From: an uncultured Oscillospiraceae bacterium
GTDB taxonomy: Bacteria > Bacillota > Clostridia > Oscillospirales > Oscillospiraceae
Reading direction: 5' to 3'
NCBI GenBank assembly: GCA_910588455.1
Contig: CAJUPG010000042.1
Location: forward strand, 1 to 17,931
DNA length: 17,931 nucleotides
Shown here: positions 7,347 to 15,021 of the stretch, one piece after another
Position numbering within the stretch: the stretch's first letter is position 1
Layout: each line of letters starts with the position of its first letter
Translations under genes and position numbers: made by a program
Notes under the pieces: generated by a model
What the model saw: only the letters and a program-made list of their open reading frames with translations
The model's database searches: none
What the model was told of the DNA's origin: nothing

Positions 7347-7375
7347 TGGACTTTCCTGCATGGATATGCTATACT
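7347..7375 (+). promoter_or_regulatory. Promoter of the aldo/keto reductase gene
   Basis: TGGACT (7347-7352), a 17-base spacer and TATACT (7370-7375), with TGC directly before the -10 giving an extended -10 element. It diverges from the YitT promoter; the two -35 boxes are 13 bases apart. Confidence 0.65.
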
Positions 7376-7405
7376 TAGGCAAAAAAGGAAAGCGTGGATT
7401 GACCA

Positions 7406-8428
7406 ATGAGCAACGTAACCTTGGGCCGCACCGGCTTGACCGTCCAGAAAAACGGGTTCGGCGCACTCCCCATCCAGCGCATCTCCCGGGACGAGGCGGC
7501 CAGGCTCCTCCAGAAAGCCCTGGACGGCGGGATGAATTTCTTTGACACCGCCCGCGCCTACAGCGACAGCGAAGAAAAAATCGGCTATGCCCTGGCGGAC
7601 CGGCGGGACCGCTTCGTGCTGGCTACCAAAACCGCGGCCAAAACGGCGGAGGAGTTTTGGACGGACCTGCATACCAGCCTGAACAATCTGCGCACAGACC
7701 ATGTTGACCTGCTGCAATTCCACAATCCCTCCTTCTGCCCCAAGCCCGGGGACGGCTCGGGGCTCTATGAGGCCATGCTGCATGCCCGGGAGGAGGGCAA
7801 AATCCGGTGGATCAGCCTCACGAACCACCGTCTGGCGGTGGCCCGGGAGGCGGTGGAATCCGGCCTGTACGACACCCTCCAGTTTCCCTTCAACTACCTG
7901 GCCACTCCGGAGGAAATTGCCCTGACTCAGCTGTGCCGGGAGCGGAACGTGGGCTTTATCGCCATGAAGGCGCTGTCCGGGGGCTTGATTGCCAGCTCCG
8001 CCGCCGCCTGCGCCTTCCAGGCCCAGTACGAGAACGTACTGCCCATCTGGGGAATCCAGCGGGAGAAGGAGCTGGACGAATTTTTGTCCTATATCGCCTG
8101 CCCTCCGGCTCTTACGGCGGAGCTGGAGCAGGTGATAAGCCGGGACCGGGCCGAGCTGGCGGGGGACTTCTGCCGGGGCTGCGGCTACTGCCTGCCCTGT
8201 CCGGCCCAGATCGACATCCCCAACTGCGCCCGGATGTCCCTGCTGCTGCGGCGCTCCCCGGCGGCGGACCATCTGTCCCCGGAGGGGCAGGCCAAGATGG
8301 CCCGCATCGACGGCTGCGTCGGCTGCAATCACTGTGCGGATCACTGTCCCTACGGCCTGAATACGCCGGAACTGCTCCGGCGTAATTACGCGGATTACAA
8401 GACGTTTTTGCAGCAGGACAGACCCTAG
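7406..8428 (+). CDS. Aldo/keto reductase with C-terminal [4Fe-4S] ferredoxin domain
   Basis: This 340-residue protein joins a TIM-barrel aldo/keto reductase to an iron-sulfur tail. The catalytic tetrad can be placed at D47, Y52 (in FDTARAYSDSE), K75 and H106 (LLQFHNP). The tail has C256/C259/C262/C265-P plus C274, where the last gap of the first set is two residues, and a regular set C304/C307/C310/C314-P in GCVGCNHCADHCPYG. Such fusions are common in anaerobes and probably reduce a carbonyl substrate with electrons passing through the clusters; the substrate is unknown. Start is ATG 7406; the nearest ribosome site, AAAGGAAAG at 7384-7392, is rather far (about 14 bases), and an upstream in-frame GTG is ruled out by a stop. 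No terminator follows, so the next gene may be co-transcribed. Confidence 0.93.
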   Translation: MSNVTLGRTGLTVQKNGFGALPIQRISRDEAARLLQKALDGGMNFFDTARAYSDSEEKIGYALADRRDRFVLATKTAAKTAEEFWTDLHTSLNNLRTDHVDLLQFHNPSFCPKPGDGSGLYEAMLHAREEGKIRWISLTNHRLAVAREAVESGLYDTLQFPFNYLATPEEIALTQLCRERNVGFIAMKALSGGLIASSAAACAFQAQYENVLPIWGIQREKELDEFLSYIACPPALTAELEQVISRDRAELAGDFCRGCGYCLPCPAQIDIPNCARMSLLLRRSPAADHLSPEGQAKMARIDGCVGCNHCADHCPYGLNTPELLRRNYADYKTFLQQDRP

Positions 8429-8437
8429 GATTATATT
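8408..8437 (+). promoter_or_regulatory. Weak possible promoter before the diguanylate cyclase gene
   Basis: TTGCAG (8408-8413), an 18-base spacer and TATATT (8432-8437) straddle the end of the reductase gene. The -35 is poor, so this is only a hint that the cyclase could be expressed independently. Confidence 0.25.
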
Positions 8438-8458
8438 AGCTGGAAGGGGTGTACCTCT

Positions 8459-9376
8459 ATGGAAAAGATTTTGATTATTGATGACAGCGCTGTTCAGGCC
8501 ACCCATCTGAAAAATATCTTATCAGAGGACTATGAAGTCACCACAGCTCAGACGGCCCAGGAGGGGCTGAAGCAGGCCCACTCGGGGGATTATTCCCTGA
8601 TCCTGCTGGACGTGGTCATGCCGGAGATGGATGGATTTATGCTGCTGAAGAAGCTGCAGGAGGAGGTGGTCACCCGGCACATTCCAGTCATCCTGATTAC
8701 CAGCCTCACCGACATCGAGAGTGAGCAGCGGGGGCTGACTCTGGGGGCGGTGGACTACATCAGCAAGCCCGGCCACCCGCTGATCGTCAAGGCCCGGGTG
8801 AATACCCACATCAAGCTGTACCAATATCGCAAGCAGGTGGAGTACCAGTCCATGACGGACCAGCTCACCGGCGTTGCCAACCGCCGCCGCCACGACCTCT
8901 ACAGCCTGACCAAGTGGCAGGAGGCCACCCGCCTGCAAATTCCCTTCTCCATCTGTATGTTCGACATTGACAAATTCAAGGTGTACAACGACACCTTCGG
9001 CCATCCCGCCGGCGATAAGGTGATTTCCGCCGTGGCCAGCACGGCGGCCGCCCGGCTCCAGCGCAGCACGGATTTTTTCGCCCGTTACGGCGGAGAGGAA
9101 TTCGTGGCGTTTTTGCTGGGGGACAGCGCGGAGAAGGCATTTGCCTACCTCAAGGAGATCCGCCGGGACGTGGAGAACCTGCATATCCCCCACAACCCCA
9201 ACATCTCCCAGTGGGTCACCATCAGCATCGGCGGCATCACCACCATTCCAAAGCCCGAGACCACCTACCAGACCTACCTGAAAATGGCGGACGCCATGCT
9301 GTATGACGCCAAGCGCCTTGGCCGGAACCGGGTGGTGTGGATGGACGAAAAAATCCGGCAGCACGTGGAAAAATAG
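8459..9376 (+). CDS. Response regulator with GGDEF domain (diguanylate cyclase)
   Basis: A cytoplasmic 305-residue protein with a receiver domain (1-120) and a GGDEF domain (about 130-298). The receiver has the acidic pair D8/D9, phosphoacceptor D51 in LLDVVMPEMDG and K103. The cyclase half starts with the DQLTGVANRR signature (134-143), has FDIDKFKVYND (168-178), the active-site loop GGEEF (211-215) and the product-inhibition I-site RSTD (202-205) exactly five residues upstream. So it should make c-di-GMP from two GTP when phosphorylated and be feedback-inhibited. No partner histidine kinase is adjacent. The ribosome site is GGAAGGGG at 8442-8449, about 9 bases from ATG. It lies 30 bases after the reductase gene and ends at a terminator. 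Other c-di-GMP genes are not in view. Confidence 0.95.
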   Translation: MEKILIIDDSAVQATHLKNILSEDYEVTTAQTAQEGLKQAHSGDYSLILLDVVMPEMDGFMLLKKLQEEVVTRHIPVILITSLTDIESEQRGLTLGAVDYISKPGHPLIVKARVNTHIKLYQYRKQVEYQSMTDQLTGVANRRRHDLYSLTKWQEATRLQIPFSICMFDIDKFKVYNDTFGHPAGDKVISAVASTAAARLQRSTDFFARYGGEEFVAFLLGDSAEKAFAYLKEIRRDVENLHIPHNPNISQWVTISIGGITTIPKPETTYQTYLKMADAMLYDAKRLGRNRVVWMDEKIRQHVEK

Positions 9377-9378
9377 TC

Positions 9379-9423
9379 AAAAAACAGCGAGAGGAGCCGC
9401 CAGCTCCTCTCGCCTCTGTTTTT
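9379..9423. terminator. Bidirectional rho-independent terminator
   Basis: An 11-bp perfect stem (9387-9397 with 9403-9413), 5-base loop, then TTTTT on the plus strand (9419-9423) and a six-T run on the minus strand (9384-9379). It separates the convergent cyclase and ychF genes. Confidence 0.88.
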
Positions 9424-10510
9424 ACACGTTAAACCGGAACAGAATAATATCCCCGTCCCGGACCACGTACTCCTTGCCCTCCGAGCGGATCAGGCCCTTT
9501 TCCCGGGCGGCGGCCATGGTTCCGCAGGCCATCAGATCCTCATAGGAGATTACTTCGGCCCGGATGAAGCCCCGTTCAAAGTCGGAGTGAATTTTCCCCG
9601 CGGCCTGGGGGGCCTTGGTCCCCTTTCTGATGGTCCAGGCCCGGCACTCGTCCTCCCCGGAGGTCAAGTAGGAGATCAGGCCCAGCAGGGTGTAGCTGGC
9701 CTTTACCAACCGGTCCAGCCCGCTCTCCGCCACCCCCAGATCATCCAGGAAGAGCTGCTTTTCCTCTGCCTCCAGCTGGGCGATCTCCGCCTCCAGCTTG
9801 GCGCACACGGGAATCACCTGGGCCCCCTGGGCCTCTGCCCGGGCCTTGACCTGCTGGTAATACTCCACCCCCTCCGGGTCGGAGAAGCCGTCCTCGTCCA
9901 GATTGGCAGCGTAGATCACCGGCTTCAGGGACAGCAGTTCACAGTCGGGGTACTCGGCGGCGATGTCCGTCCCGGTGTAGCTCCGGGCGGACCTGCCGTC
10001 GTTGAGCCAGTCCCGCAGGCCCTCGAAGTCGGCGGCCTCCTGGAGGAATTTTTTGTCCCCCTTGGCGGCCTTTTTGGCCTTGTCAATCCGCCGCTCCACC
10101 ATCTCCAGGTCGGACATAATCAGCTCCAGGTCGATGGTGTCCATGTCCCGGACCGGGTCGGCCCCGCCGTCCACATGGATGACATTCTCGTCGTCGAAGC
10201 AACGCACCACGTGGACGATGGCGTCTGTGGCCCGGATGTTGCCCAAAAACTTGTTGCCCAGCCCCTCGCCCTTGGACGCCCCCTTCACCAGTCCCGCAAT
10301 ATCCACAAACTCAATGACGGCGGGGGTGGTCTTTTTGGGCTGGTACATCTCCGACAGCTTGTCCAGCCGGGCGTCGGGCACCGACACCATGCCCACGTTG
10401 GGGTCGATGGTGCAGAAGGGGTAGTTGGCGCTCTCGGCGCCGGCATTGGTAATGGCGTTAAACAGGGTGCTCTTGCCCACGTTGGGGAGACCCACGATTC
10501 CTAACTTCAT
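9422..10510 (-). CDS. ychF: YchF/OLA1-type GTPase-family ATPase
   Basis: A 362-residue, full-length member of the Obg-related YchF family, which binds ATP rather than GTP and associates with ribosomes and stress responses. The P-loop is GLPNVGKST (7-15), the switch II/G3 motif is DIAGLVKGAS (70-79), and the G4 position reads NLDE (203-206), the changed base-recognition motif that marks YchF. The C-terminal TGS domain (about 278-361) ends in DGDIILFRFNV. Start ATG at 10510 has a strong AGAGGAGGAA site about 7 bases upstream. The gene has its own promoter and is divergent from the nudF-wal operon. Nothing unusual was seen. Confidence 0.97.
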   Translation of the reverse strand: MKLGIVGLPNVGKSTLFNAITNAGAESANYPFCTIDPNVGMVSVPDARLDKLSEMYQPKKTTPAVIEFVDIAGLVKGASKGEGLGNKFLGNIRATDAIVHVVRCFDDENVIHVDGGADPVRDMDTIDLELIMSDLEMVERRIDKAKKAAKGDKKFLQEAADFEGLRDWLNDGRSARSYTGTDIAAEYPDCELLSLKPVIYAANLDEDGFSDPEGVEYYQQVKARAEAQGAQVIPVCAKLEAEIAQLEAEEKQLFLDDLGVAESGLDRLVKASYTLLGLISYLTSGEDECRAWTIRKGTKAPQAAGKIHSDFERGFIRAEVISYEDLMACGTMAAAREKGLIRSEGKEYVVRDGDIILFRFNV

Positions 10511-10532
10511 CTAGAATTCCTCCTCTTGGGAC

Positions 10533-10561
10533 ATTATAAAGGATTGCATCACACATTGCAA
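10533..10561 (-). promoter_or_regulatory. Promoter of ychF
   Basis: Minus-strand TTGCAA (10561-10556), a 17-base spacer and a perfect TATAAT (10538-10533), about 12 bases before the ribosome site. Confidence 0.75.
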
Positions 10562-10599
10562 GGAATTCCGCAAAGAAGGGGAACGCAAAAATCTCGCTC

Positions 10600-10628
10600 T
10601 ATGCAAACGGTCAGCCTTGTGGTATACT
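10600..10628 (+). promoter_or_regulatory. Extended -10 promoter of the nudF-walRK-yycHI-murI operon
   Basis: TGGTATACT (10620-10628) gives an extended -10 element with TATACT. The 17-spaced -35 position (10600-10605, TATGCA) is weak, which is usual for this promoter type. No stronger plus-strand promoter was found before walR. Confidence 0.6.
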
Positions 10629-10665
10629 AAGGAGAAAAATACCGGAAAGCCGGAGGTGCGTTTTG

Positions 10666-11205
10666 ATGATGGATTATACGGAGCAAAAGATTACGGGCAA
10701 AACCGTATTTCAGGGCAAAATTATTCAGGTGGAGCTGGACGAGATCACCCTCCCCAACGGCAGGCCCGCCCGGCGGGAGGTGGTCCGCCACCCCGGCGGC
10801 GTGTGCATCCTGGCGCTGGACCGGAACGGCCAGGTCACCCTGGTCCGGCAGTACCGCTACCCCATGGCCGAACACATCATTGAGCTGCCCGCCGGCAAGT
10901 TGGACCCGGGTGAGGAGCCCTCTGCCGCCGCCCGGCGGGAGCTGGAGGAGGAAACCGGCCTGCGGCCGGGGAAGCTGGATTATCTGGGCTGTCTGCTGGC
11001 CTCTCCGGGGTTCTGCACCGAGCGGCTTCATATGTTCCTGGCCCGGGATCTGGAGCGCCTGCCCAGCCACCCGGATGAGGACGAATTCCTGGACGTGTTT
11101 ACCATGCCCTATGAGCAGCTGCTGGCCCAGGTGATGGCCGGGGAGCTCCAGGACGCGAAAACGGTGGCCATTACCCTGAAAACCAAGGTCTTGCTGGGAC
11201 TTTGA
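10666..11205 (+). CDS. nudF: NUDIX hydrolase, ADP-ribose pyrophosphatase type
   Basis: A 179-residue NUDIX protein expected to split ADP-ribose into AMP and ribose 5-phosphate. The NUDIX box GX5EX7REUXEEXGU is complete from G77 to L99 (GKLDPGEEP, then RRELEEETGL), and the preceding ELPAG is typical of the ADP-ribose branch. The protein is of normal length for NudF. Among TTG 10663, ATG 10666 and ATG 10669, the middle one is chosen because of its ATG codon and 9-base distance from GGAGG at 10652-10656. It is the first gene of an operon: its stop lies 20 bases before the walR start, with the walR ribosome site in the gap. The link to cell-wall genes is by position only. Confidence 0.93.
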   Translation: MMDYTEQKITGKTVFQGKIIQVELDEITLPNGRPARREVVRHPGGVCILALDRNGQVTLVRQYRYPMAEHIIELPAGKLDPGEEPSAAARRELEEETGLRPGKLDYLGCLLASPGFCTERLHMFLARDLERLPSHPDEDEFLDVFTMPYEQLLAQVMAGELQDAKTVAITLKTKVLLGL

Positions 11206-11225
11206 CGGAAACGGAGGAATGCTTT

Positions 11226-11927
11226 TTGGGAAAGACGATTTTGATTGTAGAGGACGAGCAGAACATTGTGGATATTCTTTGCTTCAATCTGGTCAAGGAG
11301 GGGTACGACACCCTGGAGGCCTACGACGGCCCCACGGGCCTGCAGCTGGCCCTGGAGCACAACCCGGACCTGATGCTGCTGGATCTGATGCTGCCCGGAA
11401 TGGACGGCTTTGAGGTCTGCCGCCGCCTGCGGGAGCAGGGCAGCTCGATTCCCATTCTGATGCTGACCGCCCGGGAGGAGGAGGACGACCGGGTGAAGGG
11501 GCTGGAGCTGGGGGCGGACGACTACATTGTCAAGCCCTTTAAAATGCGGGAGGTCATTGCCCGGGTGAAAGCCAACATCCGCCGCACCTCCATGCTCTCC
11601 AGCGCCCCCGCGGCGGAGGGAGCCCCCCGCGGCGACGGCGGGCGGCTGGTGATCGACACCGCCCAGGCGGCCATTTTAAAGGACGGCCGGCCCCTGGAGC
11701 TGACCCAGCGGGAATACGATTTGATCCGCTTTTTGGCCGCCCAGCCCGGAAAGGTGTTCTCCCGGGAGGCCCTGATGGAGCACGTGTGGAACTATGAGGG
11801 CTACGTGGGAGACGTGCGGGCGGTGGACGTGGCCGTGCGGCGGCTGCGGGAAAAGCTGGAGGACGACCCGGCCAGTCCGAAATTCATCGTGACCAAGCGG
11901 GGCATGGGGTATTATTACGGCGGATAA
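11226..11927 (+). CDS. walR: OmpR/PhoB-family response regulator, WalR (YycF) type
   Basis: A 233-residue regulator with a receiver domain (1-120) and a winged-helix DNA-binding domain (140-232). E9/D10, phosphoacceptor D53 in LLDLMLPGMDG, T81 and K103 are all present; the wing ends in TKRGMGYYYGG. The start is TTG 11226, since GGAGG at 11213-11217 has an 8-base gap to it; the further upstream TTG at 11202 overlaps the nudF stop and has no ribosome site. PhoP/PhoB-type regulators look alike, so the WalR name rests on the following kinase with HAMP and PAS and on the YycH and YycI genes. WalR controls cell-wall hydrolases in Gram-positive relatives; direct targets here are unknown. Confidence 0.88.
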   Translation: MGKTILIVEDEQNIVDILCFNLVKEGYDTLEAYDGPTGLQLALEHNPDLMLLDLMLPGMDGFEVCRRLREQGSSIPILMLTAREEEDDRVKGLELGADDYIVKPFKMREVIARVKANIRRTSMLSSAPAAEGAPRGDGGRLVIDTAQAAILKDGRPLELTQREYDLIRFLAAQPGKVFSREALMEHVWNYEGYVGDVRAVDVAVRRLREKLEDDPASPKFIVTKRGMGYYYGG

Positions 11928-11960
11928 CAGGACGGTTTGCGGGAAATGGGGGTGACAGGT

Positions 11961-13733
11961 ATGCTGCGCAGCCTGCACATGAAGCTGGTCATGCTGATGG
12001 TGCTGCTTATACTGTCTTTGATGACGGTGGTGGGCGTTTTTCTGGTCAACTCGGTTCGGGGCTTCTACCTGGAGGAGTTTTACAGCCAGATGAGCACGGT
12101 GTTCCGGGACCCGGATTTAAGCCAGGACCTGCGCACCCCCACCGGAGAGGGGGAGGACAACGTGGAGCTGCTGCGCAGCGTACTGGCCGCCTACTCCGGC
12201 AGCCTGGGCGTGGACGGCATCAACCGGAAGTTTTATATCCTCAACGGGGCCAGCGGCGAGGTGCTGGCCAGCAGCAGCGGGGACCCCGGCAGTGAGGACC
12301 TGGTCTTTACCCCCAACCTGACCGCCGCCCTCCGGGGGGAGAACGGGGACAAGAGCAGCATCGCCGCGGGCTATATGGACGTGGCTCTGCCCTTTCAGCG
12401 GGGGGACGCCTCCTATATTATCTACATTCTGGACAACACCGCCGTGCTGTCCAACCTGGTGGACCAGATTTTCGTGCTGATTGTGGAGGCCCTGGGGTTT
12501 GGATTGGTCATTGCCATTCTCCTCTCCTTCCTGCTGTCCAAAACCATGGTCACCCCCATCCAGCGGCTGACAGAGGGAGCCATGCGGGTGGCCAAGGGGG
12601 ACTTCTCCCACCGCATTCAGGTCAGCTCCCGGGACGAGATCGGCGTGCTTACCGACACCTTCAACAACATGGCCCGGCAGCTGCGGGACACCATCCGCCA
12701 GGTGGAAAACGAGCGCAACAAGCTGGACACCCTCTTTCTCCATATGACCGACGGGGTGGTGGCCTTCTCCAAGGAGGGCCGGGTCATTCACTCCAACCCC
12801 GCCGCCAACCAGATGCTCCAGTGCGCCATCACCGGGGAGACCACCTATGACGCCCTGTTCGGGGAGGTGGCCCCCCTGGAAAATGTGCTGGACGCGCCGG
12901 ACTATCTGGAGCAGGAGCGGGAGCTCTCCGGCCGCTATCTGGACCTGCTGCTGGCCCCCTTCGACCGCGGTCCCCATGTGGGGGCCCTGGTGGTAATCCA
13001 CGACGTAACGGAGCAGCGGAAAAATGAGGACCTGCGCCGGGAGTTTGTGGCCAATGTGTCCCACGAGCTGCGCACCCCTCTGACCAACATCCGCAGCTAC
13101 GCCGAAACCATCGCCGAGAGCGTGGGGGAGATGCCCCCCGGGACGGAGAAGCGCTTTTTGGGGGTCATTCTCAACGAGAGCGACCGGATGACCCACATTG
13201 TCCAGGACCTGCTCACCCTGTCCCGCTTCGACTCCGGCCGGGACGACCTGAAGCCGGTCCGGTTCCCCTTCGACGTACTGCTGCGGGATTTGTACAATGC
13301 GGTCTATATGGAGGCCCAGCGGCATAACCATACCATAAGTCTGGAGCTCCCGGAGGGACTGCCCCAGATCCGGGCGGACCGGGAGCGGATTATGCAGGTG
13401 CTGATGAACATCGTCTCCAACTCCATCAAATACACCCCCAACGGGGGGACCATTCAGATCCTCGCCGGCCAGGAGGGGGAGAGCGTCTGGACCGTGGTGG
13501 ACGACAACGGCATCGGCATCCCGCCGAAGGACCGCTCCCGGATTTTCGAGCGGTTTTACCGGGTGGACAAGGCCCGCTCCCGCCAGTCCGGCGGCACCGG
13601 CCTGGGGCTGTCCATCGCCAGGGAGATCGTGGAGCGGCACCAGGGCCGGCTGGAGCTGCTGGACAAGGACGGACCCGGCCTGCGGATCCGTCTGACACTG
13701 AGAATTGAGGGCCCGGACCATGAAGCATCGTAA
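11961..13733 (+). CDS. walK: Sensor histidine kinase, WalK (YycG) type
   Basis: A 590-residue membrane kinase, close to the usual WalK length. It has a first membrane helix (about 8-30), an extracellular domain of about 135 residues with Cache/PDC-like spacing, a second helix (about 168-194), HAMP (195-247), a PAS domain (about 253-352), then the dimerisation and ATPase parts. The phosphorylated His is H368 in VSHELRTPL; the N box is MNIVSNSIKYTPNGG (482-496), G1 is DDNGIGIP (514-521) and G2 is GGTGLGLS (544-551). ATG 11961 is chosen for the GGGGGTGA site 6 bases upstream; a longer TTG start at 11937 is less likely. It lies 33 bases after walR and overlaps yycH by 14 bases. Confidence 0.92.
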   Translation: MLRSLHMKLVMLMVLLILSLMTVVGVFLVNSVRGFYLEEFYSQMSTVFRDPDLSQDLRTPTGEGEDNVELLRSVLAAYSGSLGVDGINRKFYILNGASGEVLASSSGDPGSEDLVFTPNLTAALRGENGDKSSIAAGYMDVALPFQRGDASYIIYILDNTAVLSNLVDQIFVLIVEALGFGLVIAILLSFLLSKTMVTPIQRLTEGAMRVAKGDFSHRIQVSSRDEIGVLTDTFNNMARQLRDTIRQVENERNKLDTLFLHMTDGVVAFSKEGRVIHSNPAANQMLQCAITGETTYDALFGEVAPLENVLDAPDYLEQERELSGRYLDLLLAPFDRGPHVGALVVIHDVTEQRKNEDLRREFVANVSHELRTPLTNIRSYAETIAESVGEMPPGTEKRFLGVILNESDRMTHIVQDLLTLSRFDSGRDDLKPVRFPFDVLLRDLYNAVYMEAQRHNHTISLELPEGLPQIRADRERIMQVLMNIVSNSIKYTPNGGTIQILAGQEGESVWTVVDDNGIGIPPKDRSRIFERFYRVDKARSRQSGGTGLGLSIAREIVERHQGRLELLDKDGPGLRIRLTLRIEGPDHEAS

Positions 13734-15021
13734 CCGCCGCCTGCTGGAGTGGGGCAAAAATCTGCTGATCCTGCTGCTGGCCTGTTCCGCTCTGTATCTG
13801 GCCGCCCGGACCCAGCTGGGCCGCGGGGTGTTCCAGCGTCAGAGCGGCCCGGGCGGCTGGCGGGAGGAGACCTCCATGGGAGAGCAGGCGGACCTGGTCC
13901 GCCCGGTGCGCATGGCGGCCACCCTGTCCGCCGGGGACGAGCTGACCCGCTACGGGGTGCAGTATGACACGGATGGGTGCGACAGTCTGTTCCAGCGGGC
14001 CGCCCGGCCCCTGATGGAAGCCCTCAGCTGCGCCCAGTCCCCCCAGCCGGTGAGCCGCCAGGCCTGGGAGGAGGCCCTGTGCACAGGGCCGGCAATCTAT
14101 TTCGACCTGTTGGGGGAGATTCCTCTCAACACCCTGGCCGCCTGGCTGGGGGCGGAGGGAACCGCCCTGGAGGGGAGCGCCCGCCGTCTGGTTCTCGTTG
14201 CCCAGGAGGATCTGGCGGAGCTGTACTACCAGCAGGAGGGGACCTACTACCTGTACGCCGCCCCCCTGGTCACCCGGGAGCAGCTGGAGGAGGCCCTGTC
14301 CGGCCTGAGCGGCAACCGGGCCCAATTCGCCTTTGAGCTGGAGCAGTACGCCCATCTGGACCCGGACACGCTTCTGCTCCCCCAGTCCCCGTCCCTGCCG
14401 GAGTATACCGCCGCGAACCCCCTGGCGGGCCAGGTGGAGGGCAGCGAGCTGCTCAACAGCCAGCTGACCGCTCTGTCCTTCTCCGTGGACACCAATCATA
14501 TCTATATCACCTCCGGCACCCAGGTAATCCGCAACGGCAACGACACCCTGCGCCTGGACGAAGAGGGGAACCTGGTTTACCACGCCCTGGCCGGGGAGAG
14601 CACCCGCTACCGCCTCCCTCCCCGGCTGTCCGACCAGATTGAGGAGTGCCGGGCGCTGGCCCAGGCCACGGTGGGCACGCTGTGCGGAGACGGACGGCTC
14701 TGCCTCCAGCAGATCCGCCCGACAGGGGAGACATTGGTGGTGGAGTTCGGCTATGTCCTCAGCGGGGCCCAGGTGCAGGTGGGTTCGGAGGGGTACGCGG
14801 CCCAATTTGTCCTGGAGGCGGAGCAGATCACCCAGTTCACCCTGCGTTACCGCCGCTATCAGGCCGCCCCGGAGCAGGCCCTGGTTCTGCCGGAGCTCCA
14901 GGCCGCCGCCGCCCTTCAGGCTCTGGGCCGCTCCGGCCAGGAGCTGAGCCTGGTCTACACGGACAATGGCGGCGAGCGCCTTACGCCCGCCTGGTATACC
15001 GCCGGAAAGGGGGGCGCATAG
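13720..15021 (+). CDS. yycH: YycH-like WalK-associated membrane protein
   Basis: A 433-residue protein with a basic N-terminus (KHRNRR), one membrane helix (about 12-30) and a long extracytoplasmic domain, the topology of YycH. The blocks LSFSVDTNHIYITSG and LRLDEEGNLVYHAL near the middle fit the YycH/YycI-type beta-rich domain, though sequence identity in this family is low. ATG 13720 is chosen because GAGGG lies about 8 bases before it; a TTG at 13705 is less likely. The start overlaps the end of walK and the stop abuts the yycI start, so these are translationally coupled. In relatives YycH binds WalK with YycI and tunes its activity. The call rests on position plus topology. Confidence 0.78.
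   Translation: MKHRNRRLLEWGKNLLILLLACSALYLAARTQLGRGVFQRQSGPGGWREETSMGEQADLVRPVRMAATLSAGDELTRYGVQYDTDGCDSLFQRAARPLMEALSCAQSPQPVSRQAWEEALCTGPAIYFDLLGEIPLNTLAAWLGAEGTALEGSARRLVLVAQEDLAELYYQQEGTYYLYAAPLVTREQLEEALSGLSGNRAQFAFELEQYAHLDPDTLLLPQSPSLPEYTAANPLAGQVEGSELLNSQLTALSFSVDTNHIYITSGTQVIRNGNDTLRLDEEGNLVYHALAGESTRYRLPPRLSDQIEECRALAQATVGTLCGDGRLCLQQIRPTGETLVVEFGYVLSGAQVQVGSEGYAAQFVLEAEQITQFTLRYRRYQAAPEQALVLPELQAAAALQALGRSGQELSLVYTDNGGERLTPAWYTAGKGGA

Noticed and set aside
7301..10504. Antisense frames opposite the reductase (7301-8506), the cyclase (8522-9364) and ychF (9587-10504)
   Set aside because: Each mirrors a gene with complete catalytic motifs and has no ribosome site or domain of its own.
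12117..13757. Minus-strand open frame (546 codons) opposite walK
   Set aside because: The plus strand shows full HAMP, PAS, H, N and G motifs; the antisense frame has no recognisable domain.
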